Assembly (NCBI GenBank): GCA_023425285.1
Contig: JAFACY010000166.1
Location: forward strand, 1 to 7,141
DNA length: 7,141 nucleotides
Direction of reading: 5' to 3'
From: Bacillota bacterium
Lineage (GTDB): Bacteria > Bacillota > Clostridia > Tissierellales > Sedimentibacteraceae
In this document: positions 1 through 6,843 of the stretch, one piece after another
Position numbering within the stretch: position 1 is the first letter of the stretch
How the letters are laid out: each line of letters opens with the position of its first letter
Made by a program: the position numbers and the translations under genes
The notes under the pieces: generated by a model
What the model saw: only the letters and a program-made list of their open reading frames with translations
What the model was told of the DNA's origin: nothing
The model's database searches: none

Positions 1-1
1 G

Positions 2-730
2 TATACAACATATTTAAAGGATGTTGTCAAATTCGACTTCGGTCCGTCTATTAAACAAAGAGGAAGAGATGTTTCTACGGTTATTATGACCGGATTTAAG
101 GTAAGCGCCAAGCTTGGAGGAACAGCAGCGGTGATGGCTATTGTTATCGGTCTGGTGTTCGGTTCGCTTGCAGCGGTATTTCACAATAAAATAATTGATA
201 AGGTTATCATGTTTGTTTCTACTGCAATGGTTGCTATGCCATCGTTTATTATAGCAACATTACTTCTTTTGATATTCTGTGTCAATTTAAAGATATTTCC
301 TGCCAACGGCAATGAGCCGGGAGGCTTGATACTGCCTATAATTTCTCTCAGTCTGTCTCCGATGTCCTACATCATCAGATTAACGAGATCAAGCATGCTT
401 GATGTACTTGGGCAGGATTATATAAGGACGGCAAGAGCAAAGGGTGTAAAAGCTCCGAAGGTTTTATTCAAGCACGCTCTTCGTAATGCCGTAACACCTG
501 TTATTACTTACGCCGGACCTATGATTGCTTATATAGTAACGGGAAGCCTGGTAGTTGAAAAAATATTGGCGGTACCTGGTCTCGGTAAAGAGTTCATATC
601 AAGCATAGTAAATCGTGACTACACGATGATAATGGGTACAACGATATTTTTGGCAGCACTTGTAGTTGTAATGATGCTCATAACGGACATCCTTTATAAA
701 GTATTCGATCCAAGAATTGATTTGTCATAG
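2..730 (+). CDS. oppB: OppB-type oligopeptide ABC transporter permease, 5'-truncated by window
   Basis: This is one of the two membrane channel subunits of an oligopeptide importer in the cytoplasmic membrane. The reading frame is open from base 2, so the gene starts before the window; an internal ATG at 86 is not the start, because the codons before it already read as family sequence (YL..VV.FDFGPS). The visible part is 242 residues, against roughly 305-340 for the family, so about 65-100 N-terminal residues are missing. Hydrophobic segments lie near visible residues 41-61, 68-94, 107-127, 166-186 and 208-231. The cytoplasmic EAA-type loop that docks on the ATPases is at about 139-168 (DYIRTARAKG followed by HALRNAVTPV). 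The C-terminus, FDPRIDLS, is typical of OppB/DppB. It ends in TAG, 20 nt before oppC, in one operon with oppC, oppD and oppF. OppB versus DppB cannot be separated by this subunit alone; the OppA gene downstream favours oligopeptides. Confidence 0.95.
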   Translation, partial: YTTYLKDVVKFDFGPSIKQRGRDVSTVIMTGFKVSAKLGGTAAVMAIVIGLVFGSLAAVFHNKIIDKVIMFVSTAMVAMPSFIIATLLLLIFCVNLKIFPANGNEPGGLILPIISLSLSPMSYIIRLTRSSMLDVLGQDYIRTARAKGVKAPKVLFKHALRNAVTPVITYAGPMIAYIVTGSLVVEKILAVPGLGKEFISSIVNRDYTMIMGTTIFLAALVVVMMLITDILYKVFDPRIDLS

Positions 731-750
731 GAATAGGAGGCAAATGACAT

Positions 751-1824
751 ATGAATAATCAAGATACTATGCCAAAGAAAAATTTGCTCAGCTTTCAACT
801 GAATCTGAAGGATTTCGAAAAAGCTACTGATGATGAAAAGCTGCAGCAGGTGAGAATGAGTGAAAGCACTACATTCTTTAAGGACGGCATCAGAAAATTA
901 AGAAAAAATAAAATTGCGATGGCTTCACTGTCCATCATCATATTGATTGCATTGATAGTTACCTTTGTGCCCATGTTTTATCCATACACATACGAACAGC
1001 AGCTGGGAGTAACACAGGGTAAAAGAATAGATAAAACGTATAATAATTTATCCCCCTTTGAATATGGTGAAACGGAGCTTGCAAGAATTGCAAACGGTGA
1101 AAAAATATTTCCTCATATTTTCGGAACGGATGCTTCCGGAAGAGATTATGCTATCAGAGTTATATACGGCGGAAGAATTTCCTTGTTAGTTGGATTTTTT
1201 GCTGCTATAATAGTTTTAATAATCGGTATTGTTTACGGTTCCGTGGCAGGATATTTCGGCGGTCGTGTTGACCTCTTCATGATGAGAATCGTAGATATTA
1301 TATATTCATTGCCGGACATGCTCATGATAATTTTGTTCTCCGTGGTTATGAGGCAGACATTATCTCTTGAAGGAACGTCGTTAGCTAAAATAGGTACTGA
1401 TATGATAAGTATATTTATAGTATTTGCCATATTGTACTGGGTTGGTATGGCACGTCTTGTGCGTGGACAGATATTGTCCATAAAGCAGCAGGAATATGTA
1501 TTGGCTGCAAAATCTCTGGGAGCAAAACCAAGCAGAATTATTAAAAAGCACCTGCTTCCTAACTGCATGAGCGTAATAATCATATCAACAGCTCTTCAGA
1601 TACCTTCTGCTATATTTACGGAAAGCTTTCTGAGCTTCCTTGGTCTTGGTGTATCCATACCCATGCCGAGCTTAGGCTCACTGGCATCTGATGCACTTTC
1701 GGGTATTTACACCTATCCATACAGATTGGTAATACCGGCAATAAGTATATGGTTAATAGTTCTTTCTTTTAACCTGTTAGGCGATGGCTTGAGAGATGCC
1801 TTTGACCCAAAATTAAAGAAGTAG
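751..1824 (+). CDS. oppC: OppC-type oligopeptide ABC transporter permease
   Basis: This is the second channel subunit, pairing with OppB. It is 357 residues and complete. Residues 1-50 are a hydrophilic cytoplasmic N-terminus of the OppC_N kind, followed by TM1 at about 56-76. A long external segment (77-140) ends in the family signature FGTDASGRD (124-132) and GGRISLLVG (140-148). Further membrane segments lie near 146-167, 186-203, 217-236, 272-296 and 324-345. The EAA loop that contacts OppD/OppF is at about 248-277 (EYVLAAKSLGA then HLLPN). The C-terminus, GDGLRDAFDPKLKK, is the usual OppC/DppC ending. AGGAGG at 735-740 lies 10 nt before the chosen ATG; an out-of-frame ATG at 744 reaches a stop after four codons. 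The stop codon TAG overlaps the ribosome binding site of oppD. Nothing is missing or unusual. Confidence 0.97.
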   Translation: MNNQDTMPKKNLLSFQLNLKDFEKATDDEKLQQVRMSESTTFFKDGIRKLRKNKIAMASLSIIILIALIVTFVPMFYPYTYEQQLGVTQGKRIDKTYNNLSPFEYGETELARIANGEKIFPHIFGTDASGRDYAIRVIYGGRISLLVGFFAAIIVLIIGIVYGSVAGYFGGRVDLFMMRIVDIIYSLPDMLMIILFSVVMRQTLSLEGTSLAKIGTDMISIFIVFAILYWVGMARLVRGQILSIKQQEYVLAAKSLGAKPSRIIKKHLLPNCMSVIIISTALQIPSAIFTESFLSFLGLGVSIPMPSLGSLASDALSGIYTYPYRLVIPAISIWLIVLSFNLLGDGLRDAFDPKLKK

Positions 1825-1834
1825 GAGGGATAGA

Positions 1835-2854
1835 ATGAGTTTATTATCGGTAAAAGATTTGCACACTTCATTTTTTACCTCTTCAGGAGAGGTTAAGGCA
1901 GTTAATGGAGTGTCATTCGAATTAGATGAAGGAAAGGTACTTGGAATAGTTGGAGAATCAGGTTCGGGAAAGAGTGTAACGGCATACTCAATACTTCAGA
2001 TTCTTACTGATCCAGGTGAAATAGTAGGCGGCAGCATAAAGCTTAAAGGACAGGAATTGGTAGGTGTAGATAAAGATGTTATGCAAAAGGTGAGGGGAAA
2101 TCAGATAAGCATTATTTTCCAGGATCCTATGACCAGCTTAAATCCTGTTTTCACTATAGGAAATCAGTTAATGGAAGCTATCATGCTCCATACAAAAAGA
2201 AACAAAGAACAAGCTAAGGAAAGAGCAATTGAAATGCTTAAGCTTGTAGGTATGAATGAACCTGAAAAAAGAATAAATCAGTATCCGCACGAATTTTCAG
2301 GCGGTATGAGACAAAGAGTTATGATTGCAATGGCATTGGCGTGTGAACCTGACATATTGATAGCAGATGAGCCTACTACAGCTCTGGACGTTACAATTCA
2401 GGCACAGATACTTGATTTAATGAAAGACTTGCAAAAACAGCTGGGAATGGCTATAATTCTTATTACACATGATTTGGGAGTTGTTGCTGATATGTGTGAT
2501 GAAATAATAGTAATGTATGCGGGAGGAGTTGCCGAAAGAGGTACCTCTGATGATATATTCTACAATCCTAAGCATGAGTATACAAAGGGACTGTTAAAGT
2601 CTATTCCTAATGCTCAGAGCAAGGAAAGGCTTCACCCGATCGGAGGAAATCCTGTGGATTTGTTAAATATGCCTGACGGATGTCCGTTTACACCGAGATG
2701 TGACAGTGCAATGAAGGTCTGTCTCAATAAAAATCCGGGTGAAATTAAAATAAGCGACACACATCGTTCAAGTTGCTGGATGAATATCAAGGACGGAATA
2801 GAAAACCAGACATTAACTATAAAGGAAGTAGAGGAGATGTATAATCATGAATAA
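1835..2854 (+). CDS. oppD: OppD-type peptide transporter ATP-binding protein
   Basis: This is one of the two cytoplasmic ATPases that drive peptide import. The 339 residues contain a full ABC nucleotide-binding domain: Walker A GESGSGKS (40-47), Q-loop FQDP with Q96, signature FSGGMRQ (154-160), Walker B ILIADE (174-179) with catalytic E179, D-loop ALD (183-185) and switch histidine H212. The C-terminal oligopeptide/dipeptide transporter domain follows, with NPVDLLNMP then CPFTPRC and cysteines at C283, C289, C296 and C314. This four-cysteine arrangement binds a [4Fe-4S] cluster in characterised relatives; cluster binding here is inferred. AGGAGGGA (1823-1830) overlaps the oppC stop and sits just before the ATG. 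The end overlaps oppF by 8 bp (ATGAATAA), suggesting coupled translation and near-equal amounts of the two ATPases. The signature has M where the consensus has Q, which is common in OppD/DppD. Confidence 0.97.
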   Translation: MSLLSVKDLHTSFFTSSGEVKAVNGVSFELDEGKVLGIVGESGSGKSVTAYSILQILTDPGEIVGGSIKLKGQELVGVDKDVMQKVRGNQISIIFQDPMTSLNPVFTIGNQLMEAIMLHTKRNKEQAKERAIEMLKLVGMNEPEKRINQYPHEFSGGMRQRVMIAMALACEPDILIADEPTTALDVTIQAQILDLMKDLQKQLGMAIILITHDLGVVADMCDEIIVMYAGGVAERGTSDDIFYNPKHEYTKGLLKSIPNAQSKERLHPIGGNPVDLLNMPDGCPFTPRCDSAMKVCLNKNPGEIKISDTHRSSCWMNIKDGIENQTLTIKEVEEMYNHE

Positions 2855-3818
2855 AGAAAAAAACAATCTTCTTGAGGTCAAAAATTTAAAACAATATTTT
2901 GATATTCCCACCGGTTTATTAAGAAGTAAGCCGCTTAAGGCAGTTGACGATATATCATTTAATATTAAAAAAGGTGAAACATTAGGTCTCGTTGGTGAAT
3001 CAGGATGCGGAAAGACTACGGTAGGAAGATCTATACTGCAGCTGTATAAGCCCACAGCCGGAAAAATAATATTTAACGGTCAGAAAATCGAAAGTCCTAA
3101 ATCTATAGATTATTTAAGAAGAAACGCGCAAATGGTGTTTCAGGATCCTTATTCATCTCTTAATCCGAGAATGACTGTCGGTGATATAGTAGGAGAACCG
3201 TTGGATGTCATGAAGCTTTTTAAAACTAAGGCTGAAAGACAGGACAGAATTGACGAATTGATGAGTATAGTCGGTTTGAACAGTGAGCATGCAACTCGTT
3301 ATGCACATGAATTTTCAGGCGGACAAAGACAGAGAATCGGTATTGCGAGGGCATTGGCGGTTGAACCTGAGTTCATTGTCTGCGATGAGCCCGTTTCCGC
3401 ACTTGACGTTTCAATTCAGGCGCAGATAATCAATACCTTTGAAGATTTACAAAACAAATTGGATTTAACGTATTTATTTATTGCCCATGACCTGTTGGTT
3501 GTGAAGCACATTTCGGACAGAATAGCCGTAATGTATCTGGGAAGAATGATGGAATTGGCACCGGCTGATGAATTATATGATCATCCGCTGCATCCGTACA
3601 CTATTTCCCTGTTGTCGGCAGTTCCTATTCCTGATCCTGAATATGCAAGAAATCACAGGAGAATTCTTCTTGAAGGAGACGTTCCGAGTCCGCTTAATAT
3701 GCCTTCCGGATGTCCTTTCAGAACAAGGTGTAACAGAGCTACTCCGGAATGCAAGGAAGTAAGACCTGAATTGAGAGAAGTTGCACCGAACCATTTTGTG
3801 GCATGTATAAACGTATAG
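2847..3818 (+). CDS. oppF: OppF-type peptide transporter ATP-binding protein
   Basis: This is the partner ATPase of OppD in the same importer. The 323 residues show Walker A GESGCGKT (50-57), Q-loop FQDPYSSLNP with Q99, the canonical signature FSGGQRQR (156-163), Walker B FIVCDE (176-181), D-loop ALD (185-187) and switch histidine H214. The C-terminal domain has SPLNMPSGCPFRTRC and cysteines C289, C295, C302 and C320, the same four-cysteine pattern as OppD. The segment FDIPTGLLRSKPLKAVDDISF near the N-terminus (18-38) is typical of OppF/DppF rather than OppD. The start is the ATG inside the end of oppD, with GAGGAG (2831-2836) 10 nt upstream inside oppD coding sequence. The gene ends in TAG and is followed by the 258-bp gap with the MITE-like repeat. 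It is the last gene of the tightly packed permease block. Confidence 0.97.
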   Translation: MNKEKNNLLEVKNLKQYFDIPTGLLRSKPLKAVDDISFNIKKGETLGLVGESGCGKTTVGRSILQLYKPTAGKIIFNGQKIESPKSIDYLRRNAQMVFQDPYSSLNPRMTVGDIVGEPLDVMKLFKTKAERQDRIDELMSIVGLNSEHATRYAHEFSGGQRQRIGIARALAVEPEFIVCDEPVSALDVSIQAQIINTFEDLQNKLDLTYLFIAHDLLVVKHISDRIAVMYLGRMMELAPADELYDHPLHPYTISLLSAVPIPDPEYARNHRRILLEGDVPSPLNMPSGCPFRTRCNRATPECKEVRPELREVAPNHFVACINV

Positions 3819-3836
3819 TGGAACTATAGCAAATTA

Positions 3837-3984
3837 ACGATTTGTCATTACTATGAATAAGCGTAGCGTATGCTACTGTCATTCAGAGGGCTTTAGCCCG
3901 AGGAATCTCATCTTTTAAAGTTCTGAGATCCTTCGCTGACGCTCAGGATGACCATTTCAGACTTATTCGTAATGACATAATCGT
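3837..3984. repeat. MITE-like inverted-repeat element, 148 bp, non-coding
   Basis: The element is bounded by imperfect terminal inverted repeats. The left arm (3837-3861) reads ACGATT, TGTCATTAC, TAT, GAATAAG. The reverse complement of the right arm (3962-3984) reads ACGATT, A, TGTCATTAC, GAATAAG, so the arms differ only by one extra A and one TAT. Inside are a GTAGC/GCTAC hairpin (3863-3876), a GGGC-TTTA-GCCC hairpin (3888-3899), and a larger imperfect pairing of GTCATTC (3878-3884) with GGATGAC (3946-3952) and GGAATCTCA (3902-3910) with TGAGATCC (3924-3931). It has no ORF. Elements with a GTCATTC...GAATCTCA core are familiar as dispersed repeats in clostridial genomes (recalled, not searched). 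No convincing target-site duplication is visible. It lies between oppF and oppA, where its RNA fold could stabilise or partly terminate the upstream transcript (inference). Confidence 0.8.
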
Positions 3985-4009
3985 ACTACATATTATTTAA
4001 GTTAAAAGA

Positions 4010-4048
4010 TTCAACAACTCAATGTGATATTAATTTTATAATTAATAT
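4010..4048 (+). promoter_or_regulatory. Probable oppA promoter with AT-only inverted repeat
   Basis: A perfect TATAAT lies at 4037-4042, 34 nt before the oppA start codon. No good -35 is found at normal spacing; TTCAAC at 4010-4015 is 21 nt upstream, which is too far. A second possibility is an extended -10: TG at 4025-4026 followed by TATTAA at 4028-4033. The -10 overlaps a perfect 9-bp inverted repeat: ATATTAATT (4027-4035) and AATTAATAT (4040-4048) around TTAT. It could be an operator, but so AT-rich a stretch makes such symmetry easier by chance. A separate oppA promoter is plausible because binding proteins are normally needed in excess over the permease. Confidence 0.45.
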
Positions 4049-4076
4049 AAATTTAAAATTTGGAGGGATTTTAATA

Positions 4077-5900
4077 ATGATGAAAAAAATCGTATCAATT
4101 CTGTTGGTGCTAATGATGGTATTTTCTTTGGCAGCATGTAACAATACTACAACACCACCTGCAGAAAAACCACCGGTAGAAGAACCAAAGCCGGGTGAAG
4201 AACCAAAACCGGCAGAAATCGCTGAGAGCTTGACATTAAATGTTGGTGCATATCCAGACACTATCGACCCTGCACTTAACAGTGCGGTTGACGGAGCAAC
4301 TTACATAATCCACGCATTTTCAGGATTAGTAGGCTTCAGACAGAAAGATGACGGAACTCTTGAGCTTTATGCAGATTTAGCTAAAGAACTGCCTGCACCT
4401 GAACAAACTGCAGATGGTATGACTTCATACACTTTTGAACTGAAAGATGGTTTGAAATGGAGTGACGGATCAGACTTAACAGCTAACGATTTAGTATATG
4501 CATGGAACAGAGCAGTTGCTCCTGAAACAGCAGCTGACTATGGATACATGTTTGACGTTATCGATGGCTATGCAGATGTTGCTGAAGGAGTTGAAGGTGC
4601 CAAATTAAACGTTACTGCATCTGAAGACGGCAAAAAATTAACAGTTATACTTCCTGTTGATGCACCATATTTCTACGAATTATGTGCATTCCCGGCTTAT
4701 ATGCCTGTTAAAGAATCTATAGTTGCAGGAAATGAATCCTGGGCTACAAAAGCTGAAACATACATAGGAAACGGACCTTACAAGGTTGTTGAATTCTCAC
4801 AAAGTGAATTAGTAATGCAGAAGAATGAATTCTATCATGATGCTGACGCTGTAAAAACTAATGAGCTTAGATTTGCTTTCAACGATGATGACGGTTCCTT
4901 GTTAGCTAACTTCCAGAACGGATCTTACTTATTCATAGATTCTGTTCCTAACGAAGAAATCAAATCATTACAGGCAAATAATCCTGATGAGTTCCATATA
5001 ACAGGACAATTAGGAACTTACTTTGTTATATTCAACGTAAATGACCCTGCATTTGCAGCATTTACAGAAGAAGAAAAAGCAACAATCAGAAGAGCCCTTG
5101 GACTTATGATTGACAGAAACTATATAGTTGAAGAAATCGGTAAGGCAGGACAGGTGCCGGCTGCAGGATTCGTTGCAATGGGATTAACAGAACCTGACGG
5201 AAGTGAATATATAGCAAACAACGGACCTGACAGAGACGGTAAGGGATATTACAGTGTAGATCCTGATGATTATGAAGCAAATGTTGAAGAAGCTATAGGC
5301 ATGTTAAAGTCAGTAGCTGAATCTTCAGGCAAGTTTACAGTTGGTGCTAATAACAAGCTTTCAGGCTTCCCGACAATTGCATACATAACTAACAACGGAA
5401 CAGGTCACCAGGCAATAGCTGTTAATTTACAATCTATATTTGCACAATATGGAATCAATATGACTATTGATTCACAAGAATGGGCTACATTCCTTAACAC
5501 AAGAAAAGATGGAAACTATTCAGTTGCAAGACATGGTTGGTTAGGCGATTACAATGATCCTATATCATTCCTTGATATGTGGATTACAAACAGCGGTAAC
5601 AATGATTCTCAATTTGGTAGAAAAGATCATGCAAACTTTGCAGGTTACTCATACAAGGGAGAATCAGGAAAGACTTGGGCAGAATCATATGACAAGTTAA
5701 TCACTGATGTTAAATCAACTAAAGACCCTGTACAACGTTTTGCTTTAATGCATGACGCAGAAGATATCCTTATGTCAACAGGTGCTGTTTGCCCGCTTTA
5801 CTATTACACAGATATATTCATGATGAATACAAAGCTTGAAGGCGCATTCCCAAGTCCATTAGGATTTAAATACTTCATGTACGCTTACACAGCTAAATAG
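4077..5900 (+). CDS. oppA: OppA-type oligopeptide-binding lipoprotein
   Basis: This is the extracytoplasmic receptor that delivers peptides to OppBCDF. The 607-residue protein has a lipoprotein signal peptide: MMKKIVS, a hydrophobic core, then lipobox LAAC with C21 as the lipidated residue. Residues about 26-48 form a Pro/Glu/Lys linker with a repeated EEPKPx unit. The rest is a family 5 solute-binding protein (SBP_bac_5), with opening signature NVGAYPDTIDPALNS (55-69) and GLKWSDGSDLTANDLVYAWNR (125-145). ARHGWLGDYNDP (484-495) aligns with the E. coli OppA segment RAGWCADYNEP; D491 matches the aspartate that holds the peptide's N-terminal amine, and R485 the nearby arginine. This favours true peptide binding over nickel or sugar. 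GGAGG (4062-4066) lies 10 nt before ATG 4077; ATG 4080 is a possible alternative. It ends in tandem stops TAG-TAA and a terminator follows. It is separated from oppF by a MITE-like repeat. Confidence 0.95.
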   Translation: MMKKIVSILLVLMMVFSLAACNNTTTPPAEKPPVEEPKPGEEPKPAEIAESLTLNVGAYPDTIDPALNSAVDGATYIIHAFSGLVGFRQKDDGTLELYADLAKELPAPEQTADGMTSYTFELKDGLKWSDGSDLTANDLVYAWNRAVAPETAADYGYMFDVIDGYADVAEGVEGAKLNVTASEDGKKLTVILPVDAPYFYELCAFPAYMPVKESIVAGNESWATKAETYIGNGPYKVVEFSQSELVMQKNEFYHDADAVKTNELRFAFNDDDGSLLANFQNGSYLFIDSVPNEEIKSLQANNPDEFHITGQLGTYFVIFNVNDPAFAAFTEEEKATIRRALGLMIDRNYIVEEIGKAGQVPAAGFVAMGLTEPDGSEYIANNGPDRDGKGYYSVDPDDYEANVEEAIGMLKSVAESSGKFTVGANNKLSGFPTIAYITNNGTGHQAIAVNLQSIFAQYGINMTIDSQEWATFLNTRKDGNYSVARHGWLGDYNDPISFLDMWITNSGNNDSQFGRKDHANFAGYSYKGESGKTWAESYDKLITDVKSTKDPVQRFALMHDAEDILMSTGAVCPLYYYTDIFMMNTKLEGAFPSPLGFKYFMYAYTAK

Positions 5901-5920
5901 TAAAAATTGAAAAATAAACA

Positions 5921-5957
5921 GGCGGACTAACTCTGCAAAGGGATAGTCCCCTTTTTA
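5921..5957 (+). terminator. Rho-independent terminator after oppA
   Basis: The stem GGACTA (5924-5929) / TAGTCC (5944-5949) is continued inside by CTCT (5931-5934) / AGGG (5939-5942) closed by a GCAA tetraloop. A CTTTTT run (5951-5956) follows. G5922-C5951 extends the base beyond a C/C mismatch. It lies 21 nt after the oppA stop codon. Position, stem and U-tract all fit an intrinsic terminator. The next gene begins within 14 nt of the U-tract. Confidence 0.85.
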
Positions 5958-5960
5958 TAT

Positions 5961-5966
5961 GAGGTG
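5961..5966 (+). promoter_or_regulatory. Ribosome binding site deciding the HAD start
   Basis: GAGGTG matches the part of the consensus AGGAGGTGATC that pairs with 16S rRNA. It stands 3 nt before ATG 5970. The in-frame GTG at 5964 is part of this site and so is unlikely to be the start codon. The site begins only 4 nt after the oppA terminator U-tract. Confidence 0.7.
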
Positions 5967-5969
5967 TTT

Positions 5970-6800
5970 ATGAAATACAAAATGATTGTTTCGGACCTGG
6001 ACGGAACACTTCTTAATGATAAAAAAGAGATAGATGATAATACCATATACATATTGAACGAATTGCACAAAAAAGGTATTGAAATAGTAATAGCTACGGG
6101 ACGTAATTATTATATGGCCAAGAAGATGATTGAACCTATACGCAATCTTAATCCCGTAGTATTGTCAAACAACGGGTCTGTGGTGAGACAATCACATAAC
6201 GATAAGGTTTTAAGCTATAATTATTTGCAGCCTTCATTTTTTGAAAAAATATATAATGAAGGTATAAAAAGAAATTTGAATCCTTTTATTCACGTTGATG
6301 AATACGACAACGGATACGATTTAATATATGAAAAGGAAGAATTTGAAAAAGAGTATTCAGGTTACATTAAAAGAGACTACGACCGAGCCAGACTGATAAA
6401 ATTTGATCCGTTAAATACAGATAAAATTTTGTCGGTTTGTTATTTCGATGAATATATTAAACTCAGGGACTTCGGCACTGAAATGACGAATCCCGGATAT
6501 TACAATACTATTTTCAACAGAAATTTGGGTAACTTAGCATTGCTTGAATTTCTGCACAGGGAGGGCTGTAAGTGGTCTTCCTTAAAGACTTATGCTAAAC
6601 ATAAAGGCATATTACCAAAAGACATTATCGCCCTGGGTGATGATAATAACGATTTAGAGATGCTGAAAAATGCAGGTATAGGTATTGCTATGACCAACGG
6701 AACCGAGGAAACCAAAAAGGCTGCAAAAATAATTTCCAAATATGACAACAACAATTCAGGTGTGTATCACGAGCTTAAGGAATTGTTTGAATTGAAATAA
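5970..6800 (+). CDS. Cof-type HAD-superfamily hydrolase (probable sugar-phosphate or nucleotide phosphatase)
   Basis: This is a cytoplasmic Mg-dependent phosphatase-like enzyme of the Cof/HAD-IIB subfamily, 276 residues from ATG 5970. All four HAD motifs are present: motif I DLDGT with nucleophile D9 and acid/base D11; motif II IATGR with T43; motif III lysine K201 in GCKWSSL; and motif IV GDDNND (223-228) with D224 and D228. The C2-type cap lies between motifs II and III, about residues 80-190. Length and layout are normal for the family. Members remove phosphate from sugar phosphates, FMN, pyridoxal phosphate or similar metabolites; the substrate cannot be read from sequence. An in-frame GTG at 5964 would add two residues but overlaps the ribosome binding site. 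No clear promoter lies between it and oppA, so expression may depend on read-through of the oppA terminator. No terminator is seen after it. Confidence 0.9.
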   Translation: MKYKMIVSDLDGTLLNDKKEIDDNTIYILNELHKKGIEIVIATGRNYYMAKKMIEPIRNLNPVVLSNNGSVVRQSHNDKVLSYNYLQPSFFEKIYNEGIKRNLNPFIHVDEYDNGYDLIYEKEEFEKEYSGYIKRDYDRARLIKFDPLNTDKILSVCYFDEYIKLRDFGTEMTNPGYYNTIFNRNLGNLALLEFLHREGCKWSSLKTYAKHKGILPKDIIALGDDNNDLEMLKNAGIGIAMTNGTEETKKAAKIISKYDNNNSGVYHELKELFELK

Positions 6801-6812
6801 AATATAAAGCTT

Positions 6813-6843
6813 TGTACATATTTCCTCCCTTCACAAATATAAT
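6813..6843 (+). promoter_or_regulatory. Candidate promoter for the DUF378 gene
   Basis: A perfect -10 hexamer TATAAT is at 6838-6843. The best -35 matches are weak: TGTACA at 6813-6818 (4 of 6, with a long 19-nt spacer) or TACATA at 6815-6820 (3 of 6, 17-nt spacer). Transcription from this -10 would start near 6850, giving a leader of about 22 nt that still includes the GGGAGG ribosome binding site. The region is AT-rich, so a chance match is possible. Confidence 0.45.

Noticed and set aside
1233..1583. Minus-strand ORF within oppC
   Set aside because: Antisense shadow of a well-supported permease gene, with no recognisable domain or ribosome binding site.
3568..3794. Small ORFs on both strands at the end of oppF
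   Set aside because: They overlap the conserved OppF C-terminal domain in other frames and have no start signals of their own.
3814..3828. Small inverted repeat TATAG/CTATA at the oppF stop
   Set aside because: A five-base AT-rich stem with no U-tract; too weak to be called a terminator.
4032..4046. Possible CodY box before oppA
   Set aside because: The best alignment to AATTTTCWGAAAATT has five mismatches, and the leader is almost entirely A/T, so the match carries little weight even though opp operons are often CodY targets.
4019..4261. Minus-strand ORF over the oppA leader and signal peptide
   Set aside because: It is the mirror of the lipobox and Pro/Glu linker coding region, has no ribosome binding site, and its frame runs into non-coding AT-rich sequence.
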